Assembly: GCA_036897095.1 (NCBI GenBank)
Contig: JAYMSP010000893.1
Location: forward strand, 1-39,376
DNA from: Plantago elongata
Lineage: Eukaryota > Streptophyta > Magnoliopsida > Lamiales > Plantaginaceae
DNA: 39,376 bases
Reading direction: 5' to 3'
Below the pieces are notes generated by a model. The model was not told the origin of the DNA. It did not search any database and worked only from the letters and a program-made list of their open reading frames with translations. Below, piece after piece: positions 11,967 to 23,900 of this stretch. Made by a program: the position numbers and the translations under genes. Within the stretch, counting starts at the first letter, position 1. Each line of letters starts with the position of its first letter.

Positions 11967-14900
11967 CCTGGTATATATACAGTAAAAACTCTATACAATA
12001 ATATCGTTACGACTAGAAATATTATTGTAAAGAGTTTATTCCTAAATAGAGTTTGTTTTTAAAGCGTTTATACATAAGTTGGAATCGTAAATTTATATAA
12101 TTATAGAGAGTTTATTCCTTTATAGCGTATTCGTTTAGGGGTTTCCATTGTATTAGCTTTATGATATTTAAATTAGAGAAGTTTATAAGCACGAGAAGCT
12201 AAGAATTTTCAAAAACTAAGAGGCTTTTAGGAAATACATATGCTCAATCAGGACGAGGGCTCAAAGAAACAATCACCAAGAAAGGGAAGAACAAAACGCT
12301 GAAGGCATAGGGCGTATAATGGAATATCAAGAATATGCAAGACTGCAGTTTGATGCCTCCCCTTTCAGAGGAATTCCCATGTACCACAAGTTAATTGGGT
12401 AATTTACATTAAAGCACAGTAAGCAGATTAAAAGTGTCCCCAGAAAAGAAATCTCATCAACTTACCTTAACAAATTGACCATACGCCACACGCTCGCTGT
12501 TGGGATATCTATAATACATTGCAAATCCAGGCATGTTTCCACATTCTCTCACATATATCGATTCATCACTCTGTTAAGGAAGCAATTGGTTATGATATAC
12601 AATGTTAACATAGTACTGGATGGGGTACAAGGCCTATAAGACAAAAACACTAGTGCAAGATAGAATCTCTACCTTCCAATAATAGGCAGTTTTCAATGTC
12701 TCAAACAGAAACCTCCCTAGTCGTCCCACTTCATATTCAGTGCAGCAGCATATCATTGGTTGTAAGGTTTTACATATCAAAACATCTATATGATTCACAG
12801 TGTTGAAGAATGGAGTTCCCAGGGAATGGAGAGTGTTCACAAATATGGCACAATACACGGCATCCGGCATACTGAAAGTACAACGTGGGAATATGCAACG
12901 CTGCAAAAATTCCATATTGATCTTCAAAGTGTCTGGGCATGAACTTAACCAAGTATCCTTCTCACGGGCAAGTCGTCTATGCACAGAGTCAACATGTTCT
13001 TCATGCTTCTGGAGTTCCAAAGACAGTCGATCTAGAGAATCTTGAATTCTTTCTTTATCTTTCTTCCTTTTAGCAATTGCAGAACTCGAATTATCTGAAA
13101 GTTCTTCAAGAGCTTTAAGAGAAGAATGCACTTTTGCAATTTCAGACTCATAACGACTTCTGGGGACATAGATATCATATAGAGTAAGACCCCAGAAGGT
13201 CGCATATAAATCAGGAGAGAGGCTATTCCAGGCTTTCGAAGGCAACATTGCCCTGATAGAATCCATAAAATTCTGCCATCTGCATGTATATTTAAGTTCA
13301 GATCATCACATTGTCTGTATCGTATCAAAGGCAATATACATGTACATAAAGCTACTTACGAAACAGGGCCACGAGAATTTCCGAGATCAAGAACTAAGGT
13401 GTTCAGTTTGGGAGAGGCTTGAGAGTCCTCAGCAGTTGCCAATTTCATAGTGTCAGTACAATCTAAAGGCCAGAAGGAACCAGAGGAATTTTGACAGCGG
13501 AAGAGTCTCATGACTGGTCGATAAATTAGGAAAGCCACCTACAAAGAAAAATATAACAATTATAGTTTTAATGAGGATCAATTATCTAATGGATCTATGT
13601 TACTCTACGAAGATCCTAATTTAAAGCTAAAAAGAAAAGGATGATCTTAGAAAGAAGGTTAAAGAAACTAGTAATGTAGTAGATACTAGATATTTAAAGT
13701 GCTAATCAACGGAAACTTAACGAACCTCAGGGTCAAGATAATATTGATGTACAAGCTCATCAAGCGGGGGGATTAGCAAAGCATAAGATGATGTAGACGC
13801 CACCGCACTACATAGAAACTCCACATATTGAAGAAGTATACCATGGCATCTGTCAAACTGTTCACTCACCACTTTGATATACGGAACATTCGCTTGTGTT
13901 ACAACCCTAGACAGAAAAGCATTGACATGTCAGCAAAATTTCTTAAAGACACATTAACCTATGAAGGACTTTCATATGTCAGTTAAAAACAAAAAGGTGT
14001 CATACTCTAGCCCAAAAACAGACAAGAAATCTGTAATCAAAACTAATTCGAGATCTTTACAACCACAACTTATCTGACGTGTGCAAATGAAAGAGTGACG
14101 ATTCCTAACAAAAATACCAGTCGATGGACAGCAGTAAAACTTACGCAGAACGATGTTGTGCAATGAGCAACAAAAGTGGAACTGCCAATTTCTGATCTTC
14201 CTTTGGGAGCAAAGAATCTCTGAGTCTGTTGGTGGACTTTACCAATGCCTGTGGATTACATAGGGTAGGTAACATATACCAATAAGAAATTGATTTGTAC
14301 ATCGTCAGAGAAAGCTTCGTCAAAGAAAGGAACTAGCTTATAATATTATCAGTATGTTAAATTTACAGTCGAACTTTTTTGTATAATCATTCCAAAATCC
14401 AAATGTTATTAAGAAAAAAGATAATTAATGGGAAGTGTATAATCACTGCAAGTTGGAACAAAAAGGGCATTATGTCCTGGAAAGGAGCCACAGGTTCCAT
14501 ATCCGGAAGTTAATCAAGTTGAGGGAGTCTAGACTCTAGAAAACAATTCCATACTCATGTCCGCAACAAAAATCTACTTCTCAACATTTTGTTGGTCCAG
14601 GCACAAGTTTTAAGACAAAATTATTAAAGTGTGAGAGATAATGAATAAAGTAGGAAAGAGAGTAAATAAGGTATGAAAGAGTGGATAAAGTAGGAAAGAT
14701 AGTGAATAAAGTAGGAGAGATGTGAAAAGTAGTAGAGAGACTTTCCATTTAAAGAATGGAAAGTGGAGTTTGGGACAGACCAAAACGGACAATGGGTAGT
14801 TGAGTTTGGGACGTAGGGAGTATTATTTTTATTAATATAAGAGCAATCATACAGGAGCTATAACAACCCAACGCAAAACCAAAATTTCTTTAATTGGTCT

Positions 14901-17900
14901 ATAACTAACCAAGACCTCAATCCTCAAAAAACAGACTGAAACCTAAATGTTATTTCAATGTGCTCCCTTCAAGTGCTACAAAACTCATAAGCTAGTAAAG
15001 GGTTTTAACTAGGTTTTTATCTCCAACACGTCAAATTAATATCAGAAAGCATACAAGCAGTCAGCAGATCATCTATCCTCTTCAGCATAACACCAAGTAT
15101 TCTGTGTTCGGTCATAATTTACAGGTATTTCATATGGATTGTTTTCCTAGCTTATTCTTACTCCTTCCATCAGCTACAAACATAGGGTCAGGCATTACTT
15201 GTATCTTGATCGACAAAGGTATATAAACTATGTAAGTCATTTAATCATATACTACTAAATTTACTAACATACCCATTACCCACAAATGTTATGCTCCACA
15301 AAAACTAATATACTCAACAGTAGATGGAATAAAATGAATTTTACACACTGGCATTTTATCAAGTGGAGTAGTAATTTATCAAGCCCATATCTCAAAAAAT
15401 GAAAATAGAAATCCTGCACATATTCCATCAGGCATAATAAACGGATATGCACTTAATATCAATCAGGGTCTTGCTTAACTTGAGTGCTAGATGCATTAAA
15501 CATATAAAGAGCATACCAAACAAAAAATTGGTTAAAGAGAGATAAGACATATTAACACCATATGGCATATCATGCATGGTTATAGTTTTAGACTTCTAGT
15601 GCATATGAGCAAAATACCTTGTTGTTCCTGGTAACTCCAAAAGAAGTAGACTGGTAACGAAGAGTATCACTGCCTGCCATAGCTTCCAATTGTTCCTCGG
15701 TCATATTTTCAGTGTATTGGACATTAGCCATCTGTTGTATTAGTTCCTGCAGAAAATCCATAAAATGCTGAGAATGTGTTGAGTAACAAAGTGAGTCGAG
15801 AAATGCAATAATTAGGTTGAATCAACCTGCAGCAGAACAAGCTCAATTCCATTTCCTTTCTTCAACTGATTTACAAGATATTGGAAAAGACCTCTGAGTT
15901 CCATTGAAGGATACTTCTTACACCTAGAAAAAGGAAAGTACATTAATGCAATAATGTATCTACAATATTAAATCCAAACAGCTGAAGAAAATAAAATCTT
16001 AAATGGATACCAAAAATCACGTTGGATGCTCGCATTTCGCTGGATAATAACTGACGAAGTTGCAAGATATTACCCAAAACTACAAAATATGTTGTAGGCT
16101 TTGAAAGGTAACTGCAGATGTTTAGTTTTATTGCCCATTAAATTCAAAACCCACATATCCACCCACACAATGTAGATCAATAGAGGCACACATACCACCA
16201 TTTAACAAAAAGACATCATCCCCATAGATTGTGCATGGTATAACAGAAAATAATTCTTTGTGATCAAGAGCACTATGCACACTGGCAAAACCCTTACAAA
16301 TGCGCACCATAATTATTCTGTTTTAAATCATATAAAATCTGCTCACATATGCAATCTTATTTTGGGCAACAAAAAATCTAAAATTCAAAAAGGCAAAACT
16401 AGATGTGGAGGGAAGAAATTAAACACAGCATCAATTACAACCATAGTTACTGTTGTCCTGGGATGGTGTATTTGTCATGTTCTGAAACATGAACTCACTG
16501 TAAGAACAGTACTAAATAAAGTACGACCAGGCTGTGTATGCCAGAGACAGGGGAGGGGGGTATAAAACTACAACCAATGAAGTCATTACGAAAGTTCACC
16601 AGAAAGAGAAACACCATCTTCATGAAACTGTTGGTACTTGCATGTTAAAATTCTAGAGTACGACCAACTATGTAGGTGTTGTCTAACATATGTGAAATTT
16701 AGATGTTATAAGTGTCACATGAATACATTTTTTTTTAAATGCCTGTCAAATAGCCTACATTTATAATACAGCAAGCTTGAAAGTATTGGTGGATGAGGCT
16801 GAAGAAACAAGTTCCCTGCATTCCATGCAATAACCCCGAAGGCTGAAGAAACAAGTTCTTTGAATTCCATATCAATAGCCCCTAGAAGATACTTGCTTTG
16901 ATCCTCCCCAAGAAAGCCCAACATTTGCATCAATCCAAAACATACAAACAAGTTCGTCCCCTTCCATTGGTTTGCATTGTGAAAAACCACACCTCGTTCT
17001 ATTTACAGCTATAATGCCGCCTTGAGAAGGACATGAATGCAACCTAAATCTTGATCTTCTTATAACAAGACTGCCCAAGCACGCCTTGTTTAGTCTAAGA
17101 AATTAATCCAGCCAACTTACTGTGACACACATTCTATGCAAGTATCAGGAGACTGCAACCCCAATTTTTTGAGAAAGCATATGCATAGTTTGAGGTCTTG
17201 CTTCAGAGCCATAAATGTTCAGGAGTTTCCACTATGAAGCTGAACAGTAGAGAGACAGTCCCTCAATATTAATGAGCATGGATAGCACCAGTTCTTCCCC
17301 ATCAATCTAGAAAATGTTGGAACATGTTTTTCTCATTGGTGTTCTATGATGAACTCATATTCAAAAATATTTCTCCAATTATATCCAAATCACACTTCCA
17401 CACCACAGCAGAAAGTAACAAGTCTTTGTTCAAGATCTCAACAAATCTGAAGAACACCTATCAAGAAGCTCCAAGATTAAACCTACAGACATCCATACAA
17501 AATTCCAAGAGAGCCAATACCAGTAGATGTTGCCAAGCTTTTAGTGCCCAATCCAAAAGATGTCAATGTGTCAAGCATTGTCACAGATGTAGGGAGTTGG
17601 AAATGGAGAAAAGGAAATGAATTGGTAGAAAAGATTTTACGAAACCTCTTGCTCCCTTGAACTGGATTCTTATCCCCAAACAAAACAAGGAATAGGATGG
17701 CCATTCAAAGAAACATCTGATGTATTCTGACAGGTGAACGGAAGCTTAATTGAAAGAAACATCTGATGTATTCTGCCAGGAATAGGATGTGCCATTCAAA
17801 GAAACATCTGATGTATTCTGCCATTCAAAGATATCTTTTGCCATTATTACTAGGGCTTAGGGACAGATAACATTAGTCAGAATATGTCTGGAATGTGAGG

Positions 17901-20900
17901 AGTCCAGCGTGCCAAATGCTATAGCAGTACCATCCTCCTGAGTAGATAACTTACCCCTCCTGGCTTTTTCTTTTCTCCAGACAGAAGGCCACCCCACAGA
18001 GCAGTAAGGTGTCAAAAAAATCAACCTTTCCCGAATACAAATCTGCCAGATTCACTACCTCCAGCAACAATAACCAGCTACGTCAGACATAATCTGCAAC
18101 TCCCAAATTGGGAGAACCATCCCATGGAGAGCTAAGTTCCTTACATAAAGGATTGATCAAAATAGGAGCAAATTCTTTAGAAATCTCATGAACCAGGTTT
18201 TTCATGTAAAACAGAACTTCCACTTGAGAACCACACAAGAAAATCCATCCCAGTGTATGATCAATATAAATGGAAAAGGTTAATATGGGAATGCTAAAAC
18301 TCAAGAATAAGATAAGCAATTCACACCTTCCACACAGATAAAATACACCGCATGCTCAGCAAGGATCAAACAAGGATGTAGTATGCCACTACCAGAAAAA
18401 CTATAAGTAAATTAAAACTATATAATGGTAAGAGATGCGTACAAGTGACCCCAAAAGGATGCCAGAGATTGGAGCCAGTCCGACAGATTGAGCCCATCTT
18501 CCTTGAGCTTCTCACGTCCACCTTGAGCCAATCGTTCAACCACAACATACTCCAAGATATCATACTCAAGCTGTAAAACGTGTGCATTTAGTCGCATAAC
18601 ACATACGTAAATATCCACCGTCAGTACTTCCATAAAAGAAATAAGAGAACTCAAAGTAGAATCCTTAAGAAAATGCCCCTAATGTTTGTGCCTAACCCAA
18701 TATCATATTTAGGGTAACTACTTCATTTATCAAAAAATGAGCTCGCATATTTACGTACTGGCTTCTATTTTGGAAGGGGGTGGTATATTCTGCTAATTGT
18801 CAGGGCCGATTAGAGTTACTGTAGAAAAATATTCCGTACTCCGGAGTATTGAGAGGTTTTCTAAAGGAATTAGGTTGAAGATGGTTCAAACATTAAATTT
18901 TGGACAGCAATATCTAAACTGACTTTTTGTTCTTTGCATCATATTGCTCTTAATCCAGAGTGTATGGCGGGTTTTATATGTTCATAATGATGTAGATAAT
19001 AGTAGTGACACATATAGATGGAACATATTGGATAGCAAGCCGAGGGAAAGAGTTCAGAGGTATTTTGAATTCTTTATATGGGTCACGAATTCAAATCAGG
19101 TTAAATGATAAGAGTCGATGGTTGTTGAACAGTGATAAGGTTTTTTATATTCATTTTTCTTCAATCCGTTATTAAGTCAAAGCCAGAGTGATTTTACTTG
19201 GAAGCTACTTTGGAGTAATTTATCTTCTCTAGCAGAGCACTATTACTGGTTTATTCTGGCTTTGAGACAACTTTGACTACTCATAATTTGTGTCAGAGAG
19301 GACTAGTTATAGTCAATCTTCTCATAACTTTGCTACTCATAATTTGATATATGTGGACGTAGATGCAGAAACAATCAATCTACAGCTTTGCTCACTACTT
19401 GTGGAAAGAGATTTTAAGGAATCAGTCCAAAACTTTGGGTTTTGTTGATTTTGGACAAATTAGGGATAAATGAGTTTTAGAGAATTGCTATTAGTGCTCT
19501 TATGCTAGTTGTTCATTAAACAAGACTAGTCCTCTTTTTGTCCATCTTACGACCAAAAAAAGGGTCCTTCATCTCCTAAGCAGCCGTTTTACTTTAATAT
19601 CATATTGTTTTGTACGTAATGGAAGTACCTAAAAAGTAGACAAAAATTTTGAAGAAATAACCTGAGTCAGATACTTAAATGCATCCACAACTGGAGCAAT
19701 CATATCCCTGTAAGCCTCTATCTGCAAATTAAAGAATCCAGTTACATCTTTTAGCTCAGGATCAGCGTCGACAGAACCGATCTGATGTATTATTAGCTCA
19801 ATAACCTGGTTAACAATTGTCCGAAGCACTGTCATTGGATTGGCATGGGCTAATTTTGCAACCATCCTCCCAAGCTGCTTCAGGTTTTCCTTGGCAAGAC
19901 GTTTTAAGATTCTCCTAGTATCCAGCTGAAAGAACAAAAATTTATGAAGTAATTGATAAATCAGCTATAGCAAAGACCAACAGAAAATGAACTGGTACCC
20001 TTGCTGTTTGCCTGGCCGCCATAATCATTGGAAAACGCTCATCGTCCTTTTCCCATTCCCCATATAGACGATAACGCACCTAACCGAGCATCAGAAACTA
20101 ACAATTAGCAGATACTATTGAACAGTCAATCTGGAGTGAAAATGCACAATATCTGTAATCATAAACAACCTCATACGAGAGGAGACTCATAAGCTTCCAT
20201 ATTTCTTGTCCAACAGCAGGATTTGCAGGTATCAGTTGCAAGGAAGGGAGAAGGCAAGTTCCAAGTGCCTCCTCGATTCTTGATTTAGCCTCTTTCACAA
20301 GAGAACTTCTATTTAAACTTGTAGATGAATCAGAGCTAAAAGCTGTATTGCCAGTACGTGCCAGATCAAAGGCACAAAGACAATAAGCTCTCAACACTCT
20401 TGCTGTCTGCACACCAGGCATGTGAAATCAAGGAAACGTTTATTTACAAAATCAACATTAGGTGGTAAATTGCATGTAGCAAGGTCCCCAAACCTTCTGT
20501 AACAGCAATGTGTCACGATAAAGATAAGGTCCAACTGAGACGAGCATTTCAAACAGCTCTTTAGGCAGATTGATAAGCATCTGTGAAGAATTCTCTGTCA
20601 CTGAATCAGCCTTGTAACCTGGAGATCCACCAGCATCTGAACTTCGAGTTTGAGAGATAACTTTATAAGCTGGTAGTATTGATTTCTCAATGAGCCTGGA
20701 CAAATAAACGACAAAAAAAAAAACCAAAAAGAATTAGCTTTCCTGAATAAATTACTCACTGTTAATTAATTAGCAATTTAATTAACACATTCTGAGTTTA
20801 ATCGAACTACCGAAATAATCCATGACAAATTTGAATATGTTCTACTGGATTAATGGATGAAAGGCGCTGCAACAGCTGATGGGCATGAAACCTGAGATAG

Positions 20901-23900
20901 CAAAAGTAATGCATGAAATCATAGAAAATGGGGCAGAAAATGTTTTGAAGGAGAAAACATACCAGATAGAAGGATGGAAAAAAAGCAATCCATTATGCCA
21001 AAAGTTTTTAATGGTAGAAAAAAGCATGGAAAAAATAAGATAAGAACCACAAATAGATAAGTTGACACATCAGGTGAGGGTGTAAGGAGACAGGCACTTA
21101 TAAAATCACACAAACTTAATGTAAAATATTTAGGTTCTTACAGACCTTTGATATTTTGACAGTAGAAGTTTAAAAAGGACAATGCTAATAACATAAACAA
21201 AAAGAAAAAAAGAAGAAAAAACAACTGCAGTAATAATATCTCAAAACGAAGCAGAGCAACAGAACTCCGAACTCTCGATAGCTCCAATAAATAACACCAA
21301 ACTCCTATGAGACAGCAGGGTGCAAATTGGGTTTTATTATCAGCCATGGCAAAACTTTTGAATTTCAGAAGAAAATATAAATAAAATTTTATTTCCACCT
21401 TACCAGTCATCGACTGCAAGGAATCCCATTAATAGCCCAAGAGTTTGATTATTAGCAAGCTCAGGGCATCTTTCAGTAACTGCCAATGTTTCCATGTCCA
21501 AAGCAGCAAAAAGATCTACGGTTACATCTCCTTGTTTTTCATCATCCATTAGATCCTTTCCCGTGGCCGCAAGATTAATTTTTCCAATTTTGTTGGCCTG
21601 TGCATAAGAGATCTCTATATTTAGGACTCCACAATAATGAGAAAAAAACAAATGAAAAACGGTTAAAGCAGAATAGGTAATATAAATTTTAGTATTTACA
21701 AATTAATTTACCCAATGATAAGCTTCCCATTAAATTTTTGGGTCAACAAAATATGGAAAATTGTAGGATCTAATTTATTTAAATGGAAATTAATCAAGAA
21801 TGAATAAAATTGATAGTGGATTGATAGATTCGAAAATTGAGTGTTATTTAAATGGAAAAAAAAAAGAATGAATGAATGAATAAAAAGAGATATTGGTTAG
21901 TAAAGTTGTATATATATGAGTATATTAGTAAGTAAGGTAGATGGTCCAATTACCAAAAATGAAAATGGGAAGTTTTGTCTGGGGCGACTAAAATGGCTGC
22001 ACGGGAAGTTTTAACCAGGATGGAGTAAGTTCATAATTTTTTCCCGATGAAATAGACTAATTTCTTGACTATTACACTAGATATTTAGTGCTTGAGTCTA
22101 TCGTAATAGTCAAGAGACAGTTACCTTTTCTAGTTTTTCATATTCCAGCCAGTGAGAAATAACAAAGATCACACAGAAAAAATATAGATATAAAGATTAT
22201 GGTGACATATAAATCTACAGGACAGCAAACAGATAAGCTGAATACATAAACCACCTCATCAAGTCTCTTAGCTGAAAAGGCATTATAATGCTCAAGTGCC
22301 TCCTCATCCTTTGGAAGTAAGTGACTATATCTACAACATAAATCACACAAAAGATGAGAAATAGCGCAATGAGCATATAACTCAAGCAGAGCGGTTAACA
22401 TAACATGCAAGACAATGCAAAATCCCCATTAAACACAAGTATGACCCCCAGAAAAGGACACTCAACTTCTTGAAAGGCAAGACGGGTAATAAAAAACCTT
22501 CATGACAATGACCCAATTTCCAAAAGAATAAACAGGCATTAGGCATACCAATTGGGCTACAATCAGAATTTCGATCAAATTTTCCGGGAAACTAAATTCA
22601 AAGTTAATCAACATTCCATTCCGTCTAATCAGGACACAAAAGTACTATCCTTTATTTTCACAATCTTGACAATATCATGCATTTTCAGGATCAATATAAT
22701 ATGCAATTTATTTCACAGTCAATAAAATATCCAACATTTTCACAATCTTCCAAAAAAAATTGCAAAATGTACGATTGTATAAGGAAAACGAGTAAGTCTC
22801 CTATCGAGAGAAAAAAAAAGGGACAGTCATCATGGTTTATAGCAAGAAACATTGGGGTTTTACTAAAACACAACGGTGTTTTACATAAACACAAAAATTG
22901 TGTTTTGTTCAAAAATCAAGAATGAATAGTGTTTTGTTGAAAATCACCGATATTCACATACAACATGCTTTATGATGCAAAACTAATACTCCCACCATCC
23001 CACTCTAAACTACACAAAGTGATCCGCAAACAGAGATTAAAAGTGGTGTACTGATTTAATAATGAGTACAAGTTGTAAGAAGTGGCTGTAAATGGGATGA
23101 GGTTAAGAAATAGTTGGAAGAAAATTTTGATAAAATAGACAGTGGTTGGATAAAAAGAAATTTAACTTTCAATTTTAAGATTGTGGGAATTACAATGGGA
23201 CCCCCAACAAGGAAAGTTGTGTAATTTAGAAATTCAAACAATCCTTCTAGTTCATTCATTCTATATCTATTTGGAGGGAACCTAAGGAAAAGGGTAAAGG
23301 AGGTATTCAAGAGCAGGACATAAAACGACCTTTGCTAAAACAAGGTGGTTTTATTATGGTTGTACTTAGAAACATAATCCGTCTTCATAATGATAAAATA
23401 AACCATCTCTCACAAGTTGGCATAATTCAAAAATTTATCAAGCATACAGAATCTTGTCAATAGAGGGAGGGGGATCCATGTCAACAATCCTCCAAAACTT
23501 TAAACTCATAGCATAACCTAAACTGGTTCTACCTATGCAACAGGTATAATAATCAAACACAGGAAATTTATAAACAACAGACTTTGCCTACCAATAAAGA
23601 GAGTACAACCAGCTTCATATCCAATGCAGATGCCAGAAGCTTACTTACATGCAATCAGCATCGATGAAGTCTTTCTTTATCAATAGAGCTGCAAGCTGAT
23701 AGAGCCCGGCTGGTACCGGAGAATCGATTTCCATACGCTGGTAGTATTGAAACTTGAATCCAAGAATTTGTGATGCATGGGACTGTACAATACAAAAATC
23801 ATATTACCAAAAATAACCAAAAAAAAATCAAGTATATGATTCCTTGACAACAAAGAGGAAGAAAATTGAAAAATCAGAAGTATGCATAGGTTAAGAGCAT

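Larger units (their letters stand above)
11179..12465 (-). other. THO2 intron 26 (1.3 kb) with microsatellite and repeats
   Basis: Holds a degenerate tandem repeat (about 11530-11810), the ATT microsatellite (11904-11965) and a small inverted-repeat element (about 11982-12152). The remainder is AT-rich with no coding signal. Confidence 0.55.
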
